DNA from: an uncultured Clostridium sp.
GTDB lineage: Bacteria; Bacillota; Clostridia; TANB77; CAG-508
Reading direction: 5' to 3'
Length of the DNA stretch: 17,417 nt
NCBI GenBank assembly: GCA_900556865.1
Contig: USQS01000009.1
Location: 1-17,417 of the forward strand
This document shows, piece after piece, positions 5,640 through 14,334 of this stretch (positions within the stretch are counted from its first letter, which is position 1; each line of letters opens with the position of its first letter). Made by a program: the position numbers and the translations under genes. Under the pieces are notes generated by a model that did no database searches, was not told where the DNA came from, and saw nothing but the letters and a program-made list of their open reading frames with translations.

Positions 5640-8082
5640 ATGATATATAAATTTACGGCAAGAGCCAAAAAAGCAATTGAACTTGCACAAAATGAAGCAA
5701 TGGCATTAGGGCATAGCTATATTGGCAGTGAGCATATTTTATATGGACTAATTAAAGAAGGTGCAGGTGTTGCAAGTAGGGTTCTTGAAAATCAAGATAT
5801 TACACCAGAAGATGTAGAAAATAAAATTATAGAAATGATTGGAAAAGAGGCATTTTCTCAAATAGAAACATTAGGCTTTACACCAAGGTCAAAGAAAATT
5901 TTAGAGAACAGTTTTATAGAGGCAAAAAAATTAGGTTATGATTATATTGGAACAGAGCATCTACTTATGGGAATATTAAGAGAAGGAGATAGCATAGCAG
6001 TAAGAATTTTAATAGACCTAGATGTAGATTTACCAAAAATTTATAATGAAATAGTAAATGTAATAAATGAAGTAGAAGATGTAAAAGGTCAATCTGGTGG
6101 AAATAGAAATGCAAAAAGTAGCTTTAATTCTACACCAACATTAAATCAATTTGGAGAAGATTTAACCAAAAAGGCACTAGACGGAAAGTTAGATCCAGTT
6201 GTAGGAAGAAATGTTGAAATAGAAAGGGTTATTCAAATATTATCAAGAAGAACAAAAAATAATCCATGTTTAATTGGAGAACCGGGAGTAGGTAAAACAG
6301 CAATAGTAGAAGGGTTAGCACAAAAAATAAATTCAGGTGATGTACCAGAATTGTTAAAAAATAAAAGAGTTGTAAGTATGGATATTTCAGGAATGGTTGC
6401 AGGAGCTAAATATAGAGGAGACTTTGAAGAAAGAATAAAAAAGGCTTTAGGAGAAGTAAAAAAAGCAGGAGATGTTATTTTATTTATTGATGAAATACAT
6501 ACTATAGTTGGAGCAGGGTCTGCAGAAGGTGCAATAGATGCAGCAAATATTTTAAAACCTATGCTTGCAAGAGGAGAAATTCAATTAGTTGGTGCTACAA
6601 CTATTGAAGAATATAGAAAATATATTGAAAAAGACACAGCTTTAGAACGTAGATTTAGTCCTGTTACTGTAAATGAACCATCTGTAAAAGATACAATTAC
6701 AATATTAAAAGGCATTAGAGATAAATATGAAGCACATCATAATGTTAAAATTACAGATGAAGCTATAGAAGCGGCTGTTAATTTGTCTGTAAGATATATT
6801 AATGATAGATATTTGCCAGATAAGGCGATAGACTTAATAGATGAAGCCTCTTCAAAGGCAAGACTAAAAACATATACAGAGCCAGATAGCTTGAAAAAAA
6901 TGCAAGAAGAAATTGAAAGATTAGATAAAGATAAAGAAGAAGCCGTTATTAGTCAAAAATTTGAAAAAGCAGCAACTTTAAGAGATGAGGAAAAAACTTT
7001 AAAAGAAAAATTTGAAAAAGAGCAAAAAAAGTGGAAAAATAAAAATACAAAAACTATGGTTACAATAACAGAAGAAAATATTGCAGATGTAATAGCTTTA
7101 TGGACAGGTATTCCCGTTAAAAAAATTACAGAAGATGAAAATGAAAGACTTCGTAATTTGGAAAAAAGTTTACATGAAAGAGTAATTGGTCAAGACGAAG
7201 CGGTTGAAGCTGTTGCAAAAGCTATAAGAAGAAGCAGAGTTGGTTTAAAAGACCAAAATAGACCAATAGGATCATTCTTATTTTTAGGACCAACAGGAGT
7301 TGGAAAAACAGAGCTTTCAAAAGCTTTAGCAGAAAGTTTATTTGGAGATGAATCTAGTTTAATCAGAATAGATATGTCTGAATTTATGGAACCACATTCT
7401 GTTTCAAAACTAATTGGTTCTCCTCCAGGATATGTTGGCTTTGAAGAAGGCGGACAATTAACAGAAAAAATAAGAAGAAAACCATATTCTGTAATATTGT
7501 TTGATGAAATTGAAAAAGCACATCCAGATGTAATGAATATGTTGCTTCAAATATTAGATGATGGTAGATTGACAGATTCAACACGGAAGAACGGTAAACT
7601 TTAAAAACACTGTTATTATAATGACATCAAATATTGGTGCAAGATTAATAACCGATAAAAAACTTTTAGGTTTTTCTAATGAAAATAAAGAAAATAATGT
7701 TGAAAAAGATTATGAAACAATCAAAAAAGAAGTTATGGGAGAACTAAAAAAAGAATTTAGACCTGAATTTATAAACCGTATTGACGAAATTATTGTATTC
7801 CATAAATTAAATGATGACGAAATTTCAAAAATTATTGATATTATGCTTGAAGAAGTTAAAAAAAGGTTAAATAACCAAAAATATCAAGTAGAATTTGATG
7901 ATAGTGTTAAAAAATTTATTAGTAAAAAAGGTGTTGATAAAGCATTTGGTGCAAGACCTTTAAGAAGAACAATTCAAAATTTAGTTGAAGATAAATTAGC
8001 AGAAGCAATTTTAGATGGAGTTATGAAAAAAGGACAAAAAACAAAAGTTGAGGTTAAAGATGGAAAAGTAATTGTAAAATAA
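5640..8082 (+). CDS. clpC: ClpC-type AAA+ unfoldase, one +1 frameshift at an in-frame CGG
   Basis: With the C of CGG at 7584 skipped, the gene encodes 813 residues, like Bacillus ClpC (810). Domains: paired N-terminal Clp repeats (EHILYGLIKEGAGVASRVL and EHLLMGILREGDSIAVRIL), D1 with Walker A GEPGVGKT (213-220) and LFIDEIH, a UVR-containing middle region (SQKFEKAATLRDEEK), and D2 with GPTGVGKTELSK (about 551-562), LFDEIEKAHPDV, and, after the shift, sensor MTSNIGA, arginine finger region FRPEFINRIDEI and sensor-2 GARPLRRTIQ. It unfolds substrates for ClpP. Unshifted translation stops at 7602 and would lose the D2 Arg finger and sensor 2. ATG 5640 is preferred over GTG 5631, which lies in the AAAAAGGAG ribosome-binding site and mcsB stop. 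Confidence 0.96.
7584..7587 (+). other. Recoding site 2: CGGA in clpC (codon 649)
   Basis: In-frame TCA ACA CGG AAG leads to TAA six codons on. Dropping the C gives TCA ACA GGA AGA ACG GTA AAC, i.e. S-T-G-R-T-V-N, matching the near-invariant DS-x-GRTVDF of ClpC D2. An off-frame CGG at 7592-7594, eight bases later, has no effect. Confidence 0.87.
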
Positions 8083-8103
8083 AACATGAATATAAACCTT
8101 AAA

Positions 8104-8170
8104 AAGGTACATAATATTAATACAAAAACTTTAAATTTTTAAAGAATAGCTTGAAGGTAAATTGTACCTT
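8104..8170 (+). promoter_or_regulatory. Possible leader structure between clpC and the DUF1540 gene
   Basis: AAGGTACA (8104-8111) pairs perfectly with TGTACCTT (8163-8170) around a 51-base loop that itself holds an AT-only self-complementary stretch near 8129-8145 (CTTTAAATTTTTAAAG). The outer stem ends just before the GGAAAGGA ribosome-binding site. It could be a leader or a weak attenuator after clpC; there is no T tract to make it a standard terminator. Function is inference. Confidence 0.3.
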
Positions 8171-8190
8171 GGAAAGGAATGATATTCAAA

Positions 8191-8352
8191 ATGGATAAAA
8201 AACAAAAAATTAATTGTACGGTTGAAAGTTGTAAATACAACAATTGCAAAAAACAAATTTGTGAATTAGAGGCTATAATTGTTAGTCCGAAATTGGGAGT
8301 TCATTCTGAAACTCCAGACGAGTCTGAATGCTCAAGTTATGAATGTCAGTAA
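8191..8352 (+). CDS. DUF1540-type small Cys-rich protein, 53 aa
   Basis: A 53-residue peptide with seven Cys: INCTVESCKYNNCKKQICEL, then an AIIVSP strand and a C-terminal ESECSSYECQ. The pattern of an N-terminal C-x4-C plus two further Cys, a hydrophobic strand, and a terminal C-x-(S/F)-(Y/F) matches DUF1540 proteins of Clostridia, which are presumed small metal-binding domains of unknown function. ATG 8191 is preceded by GGAAAGGA. It contains a CGG across codons (ACG GTT), out of frame. It is too short to be listed by length filters. A terminator follows. Confidence 0.8.
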   Translation: MDKKQKINCTVESCKYNNCKKQICELEAIIVSPKLGVHSETPDESECSSYECQ

Positions 8353-8388
8353 AAATAATTTCTTACTTAATGTAACACTTTTAAGTTT

Positions 8389-8414
8389 AAAAGCAAGGTT
8401 AACCTTGCTTTTTT
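8389..8414 (+). terminator. Rho-independent terminator after the DUF1540 gene
   Basis: AAAAGCAAGGTT (8389-8400) is followed directly by its complement AACCTTGCTTTT (8401-8412) and a run of six T ending at 8414. The inner bases (GTTAAC) would form the loop. It separates the stress operon and DUF1540 gene from the U32 gene cluster. Confidence 0.85.
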
Positions 8415-8433
8415 GCTTTATATATAGTAAAAT
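8405..8433 (+). promoter_or_regulatory. Candidate promoter for the U32-fchA-folD-dxs cluster
   Basis: TTGCTT at 8405-8410 and TAAAAT at 8428-8433 are 17 bases apart, a fair sigma-A match. The -35 box lies in the 3' arm of the terminator above, so termination and initiation share bases. AGAAAGGG (about 8450-8457) would be the ribosome-binding site of the next gene. Confidence 0.45.
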
Positions 8434-8469
8434 AGTTAAGAAAAAGAGAGAAAGGGTTGAAATTAAAAA

Positions 8470-9723
8470 ATGAAAAAAGTAGAACTATTGGCACCAGCGG
8501 GAAGTTTTGAAAAAGCCAAAATTGCATACTTATATGGGGCAGACGCAGTATATTTAGGAACGGCAAGTTTATCTTTAAGGTCAAGAGCGGCAATGGATGA
8601 TAATGATTTAGTTAAAACAATTGAATATGCTCATTCTATTGGAAAAAAAGTATATGTTGCGATGAATATATATGCATTTGATACAGACTATGTTGAAATA
8701 GAAAAAATGTGCAGAATGCTTGAAGAAATAAAACCAGATGGAATAATAGCTGCAGACCCAGGAGTAATTTCAAAAATTTTAGAGCTAGCCCCATCTGTGC
8801 CTGTAAATATTAGTACACAAAGTAATTTAGTAAGTTTGGAAGCATGTAAATTTTGGTATAATCAAGGGTGCAAAAGAATGATTATGGCAAGAGAATTAGA
8901 TAAAAATCAGCTAAAATATATAATGGAAAATAAACCAGAAGGAATGGAAATAGAAGTTTTTGTACATGGTGCAATTTGCTTTTCATATTCTGGAAGATGT
9001 TTTTTAAGTGACTTTTTATGTGGTAGGTCTGCAAATTATGGAAGTTGTGCTCAAAGTTGTAGATGGTCATATAATTTATATTTAGAAGAAAAAAATAATC
9101 CGGGTAATTTAATGCCTGTAGAAATAGATGAGCATGGAACTAGTATTTTATCTTCAAAAGACCTATGTTTAATTAATGAACTTCCAGAATTATTAAACAT
9201 GGAAGTAGATAGCCTAAAAATAGAAGGTAGACTTAAAACAGAATACTATATAGCCAGTATTGTAAACATATATAGAAATGCTATAGATGATTATTATAAT
9301 AACCCTAAAGATTATAATTCAAAAAAATATATGAAAGAAATAGAAAAAGTAAAAACACGTGGACTTACAACATTTTATTTTAATGATAGAAATAATAAAG
9401 ATATTCAAGAATATGAAGGAAAACAATATAATACAAATTATGAATTTGGTGGAAAAGTAGTTCAATATGATAATGAATTTTCAACAATAGAAATAAGAAA
9501 TAAACTTACTGTTGGAGATGAAATGGAAATATTGGTACCAAATCAAATAGAACCGGTAGGGTTTATTATTAAAGAACTTTTGGATTTTGAAACAAATGAA
9601 AAAATTCAAACGGTAAACCCGGGAAAGCAGGGGCAAAAAGTAAAAATAAATTTACCAATTAAATGTGAAAAAGATTGGATAATTAGGAGAAAAAAATTAA
9701 TTAAACAAGAGAGGAACGATTAA
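8470..9723 (+). CDS. Peptidase U32 family protein (tRNA/rRNA hydroxylation type, TrhP/RlhA-like)
   Basis: 417 residues. The N-terminal barrel opens with VELLAPAGSFEKAKIAYLYG and the U32 signature lies at about 162-197: EVFVHGAICFSYSGRCFLSD followed by RSANYGSCAQSCRW. Cys170, Cys177, Cys193 and Cys233 have the spacing of the iron-sulfur ligands I recall for the UbiU relatives, which argues for an oxidative or hydroxylating enzyme rather than a peptidase. TrhP/RlhA members make 5-hydroxyuridine in tRNA U34 or 5-hydroxycytidine in 23S rRNA. The small C-terminal beta domain (VQYDNEFSTIEIRNKLTVGD onward) is typical. Which RNA is the target cannot be told. fchA begins one base after the stop, so they are co-transcribed. 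Confidence 0.9.
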   Translation: MKKVELLAPAGSFEKAKIAYLYGADAVYLGTASLSLRSRAAMDDNDLVKTIEYAHSIGKKVYVAMNIYAFDTDYVEIEKMCRMLEEIKPDGIIAADPGVISKILELAPSVPVNISTQSNLVSLEACKFWYNQGCKRMIMARELDKNQLKYIMENKPEGMEIEVFVHGAICFSYSGRCFLSDFLCGRSANYGSCAQSCRWSYNLYLEEKNNPGNLMPVEIDEHGTSILSSKDLCLINELPELLNMEVDSLKIEGRLKTEYYIASIVNIYRNAIDDYYNNPKDYNSKKYMKEIEKVKTRGLTTFYFNDRNNKDIQEYEGKQYNTNYEFGGKVVQYDNEFSTIEIRNKLTVGDEMEILVPNQIEPVGFIIKELLDFETNEKIQTVNPGKQGQKVKINLPIKCEKDWIIRRKKLIKQERND

Positions 9724-9724
9724 A

Positions 9725-10282
9725 ATGTATAATGAAAAGCTAAAGCCAATGTTAGAAGATATTGAAAATAAGGAAACACACATTGCTGGTGGAAGTGTGG
9801 TAGGAATTGTTTTAGCTTGTACAAATTCTTTAATAGAATACATATGTAATTTGACAATTGGTAAACAAAAATACATAGATGTTGAAGAAGAAGTAAAGCA
9901 AATTTTGCAGGAAGCGGAAAAATTAAAACAAAAGAATTTACAGTCAATCGATAAAGATAAAGAAGTTTTGGAAGAGATTTTAATAAGATATAAAAACAGA
10001 AAAGAAAAACCTAAAGAATATGAGGAAGCAAATAAAAAAGCTGTAGAATTCTGTTTGGAAGTAATGAAAGATGCAATGAAAACATTAGAACTTACAGATA
10101 AAATTAGTAAGTGTGGGAATAAAATGCTTTCAAGTGATTTCAAAATTTGCAAGTATTATGCAATTGCGTCAGTTAAAGCAAGTATTGTAAATATTGAAAT
10201 TAATTTAGAATCTATACAAGATGAAGAATTTAAGAAAGAAAAAAAAGAGGAATATTGTGCTTTAAGAAAGGAATTAAATTAA
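9725..10282 (+). CDS. fchA: FchA-type methenyl-THF cyclohydrolase (formiminotransferase-cyclodeaminase family)
   Basis: A 185-residue, all-helical protein. The N-terminal THIAGGSVVGIVLACTNSLI block corresponds to the PAPGGGSVAAL motif of cyclodeaminase-family proteins, followed by NLTIGKQKY; a later SSDFKICKYYAIASVKAS corresponds to the SD...AA helix. Stand-alone members in Clostridia act as methenyl-tetrahydrofolate cyclohydrolase (FchA), while fused ones are glutamate formiminotransferase-cyclodeaminases. It ends two bases before folD, and no histidine-degradation genes are near, which favours the C1-folate role. See folD for a complementary defect. ATG 9725 has GAGAGGAACG upstream. Confidence 0.85.
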   Translation: MYNEKLKPMLEDIENKETHIAGGSVVGIVLACTNSLIEYICNLTIGKQKYIDVEEEVKQILQEAEKLKQKNLQSIDKDKEVLEEILIRYKNRKEKPKEYEEANKKAVEFCLEVMKDAMKTLELTDKISKCGNKMLSSDFKICKYYAIASVKASIVNIEINLESIQDEEFKKEKKEEYCALRKELN

Positions 10283-10284
10283 AA

Positions 10285-11112
10285 ATGGAATTATTAGAAG
10301 GGAAAGAGGTTGCTGAAAATTTACAAAAAAATTTTATTGAACGAATAGAAAAAATAAAAAAAGAAAAAAACATTATTCCCAAACTTGCAGTTTTAGGAAT
10401 TTCAGGAGACAAAGCAAGTGAAATTTATATAAAGAAAATAGAAAAAAATTGTATAAAATATGGAATAGAATTTATTTTAAAAATGGCTTCTACCCAAGAA
10501 GAGTTTAAAGAAAATTTTGAACAAATAAAAAAAGATAGAACGGTAACATCAATAATGTTTCAAGAACCATTACCTAAAAACATAGCAAATTTAATAAATG
10601 AAATACCTGCAAAGCAAGATGTTGAAGGTATTGGAATTCAAAATATGGGAAAACTTATGCTAGATAAAAAGGATGCTTTAATTCCATGTACAAGTAGAGC
10701 CGTTATAGAGACAATAGATTTTTACAATATAGATGTAGCGGGAAAAAAAGTAGTAATTGTTGGAAGAAGTAACATTGTAGGAAAACCATTAATTCCACAG
10801 CTATTGAAAAAAAATGCAACAGTAACAATTTGCCATTCGAAAACCAAAAATTTGGCTAAAATATTAAAACAAGCAGATATTGTAATAATGGCAATAGGAA
10901 AGGCAAAATTTTTAAAAGCAGACATGATAAAAGATAATAGTATTTTAATAGATGTCGGAATAAATTATGAAGAAGGAAAAATTGTAGGAGATATAGATTT
11001 TGAAGATGTAAAACAAAAGGTAAAAGCTATAACACCTGTACCAGGCGGAATAGGAAAAGTAACAAATGCAGTATTGATAAGTAATATAATATCAAGTTGC
11101 GAATGTAATTAG
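10285..11112 (+). CDS. folD: FolD-like methylene-THF dehydrogenase with altered cyclohydrolase site
   Basis: 275 residues, the usual FolD length. The C-terminal NADP domain is canonical: IPCTSRAVIETIDFYNID, VVIVGRSNIVGKPLIPQLL, ATVTICHSKTKNL, ADIVIMAIGKAKF, VGINYE and TPVPGGIGKVTNAVLISNI. FolD oxidises methylene-THF and then hydrolyses methenyl-THF. The folate-site half is divergent: SxxYVxxKxK, whose first Lys is catalytic (Lys56 in the human enzyme), reads SEIYIKKIEK with Ile at that position; VQLPLP is FQEPLP (Gln kept); KDVDG is QDVEG. I infer that dehydrogenase activity may remain while cyclohydrolase is lost or weak, with the adjacent FchA supplying it. ATG 10285 follows AAAGGAATT. Confidence 0.93.
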   Translation: MELLEGKEVAENLQKNFIERIEKIKKEKNIIPKLAVLGISGDKASEIYIKKIEKNCIKYGIEFILKMASTQEEFKENFEQIKKDRTVTSIMFQEPLPKNIANLINEIPAKQDVEGIGIQNMGKLMLDKKDALIPCTSRAVIETIDFYNIDVAGKKVVIVGRSNIVGKPLIPQLLKKNATVTICHSKTKNLAKILKQADIVIMAIGKAKFLKADMIKDNSILIDVGINYEEGKIVGDIDFEDVKQKVKAITPVPGGIGKVTNAVLISNIISSCECN

Positions 11113-11124
11113 GAAGGTGATAAT

Positions 11125-12986
11125 ATGCTTGAAAGAATAAATAGTATAGAAGATGTAAAAAAATTAAAACAAGAGGAAAAAAAGGAATTAGCAAAAGACA
11201 TAAGAAAATATATTATAGAAGTTGTTGCAAAAAATGGAGGACATTTTGCATCTAATTTGGGAGTAGTAGAACTTACTATAGCTCTTGAAAGTGTATTTAA
11301 TTTACCAAAAGATAAAATAATATGGGATGTTGGACATCAGACCTATGTACATAAACTTTTAAATGGAAGAAAAGAGGCTTTAAAAAAGATTAGAGAGATG
11401 GGAGGAATTGCGGGCTTTCCAAAAGTTTCTGAATCTGAAACAGACTGTTTTAATACCGGTCATAGTAGTACTTCAATTTCTGCAGCTATGGGTATGGCAA
11501 AAGCCAGAGACCTAAAAAATGAAAATAATTCAGTAGTTGCTGTAATTGGAGATGGAGCTTTAACAGGAGGTATGGCATTAGAAGCATTAAACCATGTTGG
11601 AAGTAGTAAAACAAAAATGATGGTTGTTTTAAATGATAATGAAATGAGTATTTCTAAAAACATTGGTGGAGTAAATATGCTTTTAAGTAAACTAAGATCT
11701 AGAAAAACATATACAATCTCTAATCATTCAGGCAGAAAAATTTTAGATAAAATACCTACGGTAGGGCCATTTATTGTAAAAATGGTTAGAAAGGTAAAAA
11801 AGGGAGTTAAGCAACTAATTATTCCAAAAATGTTTTTTGAAGATATAGGTTTTAAATATTTAGGACCAGTAGATGGGCATAATATAGCGGATTTAGAGCT
11901 TTTATTTAGTAGAGCAAAAGAACTTAATGAACCAGTTCTAATACATGTTTTAACTAAAAAAGGAAAAGGCTATAAACCGGCAGAGGAAAATCCTGATAGG
12001 TTTCATGCAACTTCTCCTTTTGATATAGAAACAGGGAAACCTCTAAAAGAAAAACAAAAAGATTATTCAAAAGTTTTTGGAGAAAAGCTAGTTAAAATGG
12101 CAACTAAAAATAATAAAATAGTTGCAATTACAGCGGCAATGAAAGATGGAACAGGACTTACAGAATTTTCAAAAAAATTTCCAGAAAGATTTTTTGATGT
12201 TGGAATAGCAGAACAACATGCTTTAACTTTTGCAGCTGGACTTGCAAAAGAAGGAATGATACCATTTGTACCAATATATTCTTCTTTTTACCAAAGAGCG
12301 TACGACCAAGTTATTCATGATATTGCAATGCAAAAGTTGCCTGTTATTATGTGTGTGGATAGAAGCGGAATTGTTGGAAAAGACCGGAGAAACTCATCAA
12401 GGATTATTCGATATGGCTTTTTTTAGAATAGTTCCAAACCTTACAATAATGGCTCCAAAAGATTTTAAAGAATTAGAAGACATGATGACTTTTGCTGTAA
12501 ATTTAAAAGCACCAGTTGTTATAAGATACCCAAGAGGGGGAGAAGCAGAACGAAAATTTAGAAGTCATTCATACATATATTTAAAAAGAGCAGAAACATT
12601 AACTATAGGCAAAGATGTAACAATAGTAGCAATAGGAAATCAAGTAAGTAAAGCAATGGAAGTTTGTATGAGACTTAAAAAATATGGAATAAGTGCAGAA
12701 GTAATAAATGCTAGGTTTATAAAACCATTTGATAAATATGCTATTATAAATTCAATTTTTAAAACCAGGTTTGTTGTGACTATTGAAGATGGAACTTTGG
12801 TACGGCGGGCTAGCTACAATAATTAAAGAAATAATTGCAGAAAAAGGTATAAAAGATGTTAAATTAAGAACATATGGCTATTCAGACACTTTTATAGAAC
12901 ATGGTTCAACAAAAGAATTAGAAAAAAAATATCATTTAGATGTTGATCATATAGTATATGATATAAAGAAAAGAATTAATAAATAA
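11125..12986 (+). CDS. dxs: 1-deoxy-D-xylulose-5-phosphate synthase, two +1 frameshifts at in-frame CGG codons
   Basis: With the C of CGG skipped at 12385 and at 12803 the gene encodes 619 residues, the usual Dxs length. Visible marks: His40 in NGGHFASNLG, WDVGHQTYVHKLL, TGHSSTSIS, the thiamine-diphosphate motif GDGALTGG (142-149) with VVLNDNEMSI, GPVDGHN, and the pyrimidine domain Glu363 in FFDVGIAEQHAL. Across the first break GIVGKDGETHQGLFD is restored; across the second TIEDGTLVGGLATI. Dxs makes DXP from pyruvate and glyceraldehyde-3-phosphate for MEP-pathway isoprenoids, thiamine and pyridoxal. Unshifted translation stops after 433 residues; full-length enzyme needs both shifts in one passage. 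GGAAGGTG precedes ATG 11125, 12 bases after folD. Confidence 0.95.
12385..12388 (+). other. Recoding site 3: CGGA in dxs (codon 421)
   Basis: In-frame AAA GAC CGG AGA leads to TAG 13 codons on. Dropping the C gives AAA GAC GGA GAA ACT CAT, i.e. K-D-G-E-T-H, the conserved DGxTHxG of Dxs. An off-frame CGG at 12366-12368 has no effect. Confidence 0.87.
12803..12806 (+). other. Recoding site 4: CGGC in dxs (codon 560 of the restored protein)
   Basis: Here the frame restored by site 3 reads TTG GTA CGG CGG GCT and reaches TAA seven codons from the first CGG. Dropping the first C gives TTG GTA GGC GGG CTA GCT, i.e. L-V-G-G-L-A, the conserved Gly-Gly of the Dxs C-terminal domain. Two CGG codons stand in tandem before the shift, but only one shift is needed. 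Confidence 0.85.
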
Positions 12987-12989
12987 CAT

Positions 12990-13622
12990 GTGTATAAAAA
13001 ATTAAAAAAAGAAAAAAATAATATTGTTGCAAGAAATGAGGCGATGATATTGTTTTTTTTGTGTGTTTTATTTGGAATATTTTTACTATTTTGTATATTT
13101 ATTCTTTTATTATCTTTTGAAATTAAAATAAAAAATTTAGATTTTATGATTGAAAACATAAATAAAAAGCATGTAAATGATAATTTTATTTTTACGTTAT
13201 ACTTAAAATTGCTTAGGATACCTGTTTTTAAAGTTGATGTAACAAAAGCTACATTTCGAAAAAATAAAGTTAAAATTGAAATTAATAAAATGAAACAGAA
13301 AATTAGGCAGAAAGAAAAAAAGTTAGACTTTAAAATGATAGCACAATTAAAAAAGTTAAAAATTAATTTTAAATCTTTAAATTTTGTGGTAAATATTGGT
13401 ACAGAAGACGCAGCCGTAACAGCACTGACAACAGGAGTTTTAGCTACATCAATAGGTATAGCATTAAGAAATATTTTAAACTTAAATAAAGATAATTATT
13501 TTAAAGTTATACCAATTTATAAAAATAAAAATTTATTAAAAATGGATTTTAATTGTATGTTTGAAATAAAATTAATAAATATTATTTATACAATATTAGC
13601 TTTGAAAAAAGTAAGCAAATGA
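12990..13622 (+). CDS. DUF2953 membrane-anchored protein
   Basis: About 210 residues if GTG 12990 is used, or 192 from ATG 13044 just before the membrane span; neither has a clear ribosome-binding site, so the start is uncertain. One strong N-terminal transmembrane helix (MILFFLCVLFGIFLLFCIFI) is followed by an extended, Lys-rich beta-type domain, and a central GTEDAAVTALTTGVLATSIG block that is the DUF2953 hallmark. In spore-forming Firmicutes DUF2953 genes commonly stand next to the GerW/YtfJ gene, as here, suggesting a shared, sporulation-linked role; the biochemical function is unknown. It follows dxs after three bases and may be read with it. Confidence 0.82.
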   Translation: MYKKLKKEKNNIVARNEAMILFFLCVLFGIFLLFCIFILLLSFEIKIKNLDFMIENINKKHVNDNFIFTLYLKLLRIPVFKVDVTKATFRKNKVKIEINKMKQKIRQKEKKLDFKMIAQLKKLKINFKSLNFVVNIGTEDAAVTALTTGVLATSIGIALRNILNLNKDNYFKVIPIYKNKNLLKMDFNCMFEIKLINIIYTILALKKVSK

Positions 13623-13779
13623 CATTAGATGTGTTTTCGCCAAGGTATAAAAAACAATATATTATCAAATTTTTAGCTAAATATTGATGAGTTGTATTTT
13701 GTAATTAATATAGTGTATATTTAAATAAAATTTGGCACATATTATTTATAAAAGATGAAAGGAAGGAATGTGATTTTTT
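13623..13779 (+). promoter_or_regulatory. Spacer upstream of gerW; promoter expected, not resolved
   Basis: 157 AT-rich bases without a convincing reading frame. Several near -10 boxes exist (for example TAAAAT-like runs near 13724-13730), but none has a well-spaced -35. A sporulation sigma factor site is possible given the downstream gene, but I cannot place one. The ribosome-binding site GGAAGGA lies at about 13759-13766. Confidence 0.3.
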
Positions 13780-14334
13780 ATGGCAGAACATCCAATAGAA
13801 GGTCTTATGCTTACTGCAATGAATAGTATAAAAGATATGATTGATGTAAATACAATTATAGGAGAACCTATACAAACTTCAAACAATATTATAATAATTC
13901 CAATTTCAAAAGTATCTTTTGGTTTTGCAGCAGGGGGAAGTGAATTTAAAGGGGAAACAATAGATGAATATAACAAAAGAGACAAAGATGAGCAAATTCA
14001 ATATAGACTACCTTTTGGTGGTGGAGCAGGTGCGGGAGTTACAATAAACCCAATAGCTTTTTTAGTTGTTCAACAAAATGTGATAAAACTTTTACCAGTT
14101 GACCATTCAAATACATTAGATAAAATTTTAGATTATATGCCAGATTTAATTGAAAAAGCAAATTGTATGATAAATAAATGCATGCAAAATAAAAAAGAAA
14201 CTACAGATAAAATTATAAGCCATATGAAGAAAAAAAGTGAAGAAGAAAAAAAGGAAAACGAAAATAAAAAGCAAAGTGAAGTAATAGAAAGAATTGCTAA
14301 AAAAGAAATAAAAATAGAAGATGAGCAAGAATAA
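13780..14334 (+). CDS. ytfJ: GerW family sporulation protein (YtfJ)
   Basis: 184 residues. The family core covers residues 1-130: EHPIEGLMLTAMNSIKDMID, the IIGEPI motif, IIIIPISKVSFGFAAGGSEF, a Gly-rich LPFGGGAGAGVTINPIAFLV segment and VIKLLPVDH. GerW/YtfJ is needed for normal spore germination in Bacillus and is made in the forespore; its molecular job is not known. The C-terminal 50 residues are a highly charged Lys/Glu coiled-coil-like tail, longer than I expect for the family. Its last three residues and stop lie within a palindrome shared with the convergent gene. Confidence 0.92.
   Translation: MAEHPIEGLMLTAMNSIKDMIDVNTIIGEPIQTSNNIIIIPISKVSFGFAAGGSEFKGETIDEYNKRDKDEQIQYRLPFGGGAGAGVTINPIAFLVVQQNVIKLLPVDHSNTLDKILDYMPDLIEKANCMINKCMQNKKETTDKIISHMKKKSEEEKKENENKKQSEVIERIAKKEIKIEDEQE

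Noticed and set aside
8191..8352. SCIFF-type radical-SAM peptide precursor
   Set aside because: Cys spacing and the terminal Cys-Ser-Ser-Tyr fit DUF1540, and no radical-SAM maturase is next to it.
9697..10152. 151-aa minus-strand reading frame opposite fchA
   Set aside because: Ser/Phe/Leu-rich shadow of an AT-rich real gene; no ribosome-binding site or family resemblance.
13732..13750. Sigma-54 type promoter at TTGGCAC upstream of gerW
   Set aside because: The -12 TTGC element is absent at the required distance.
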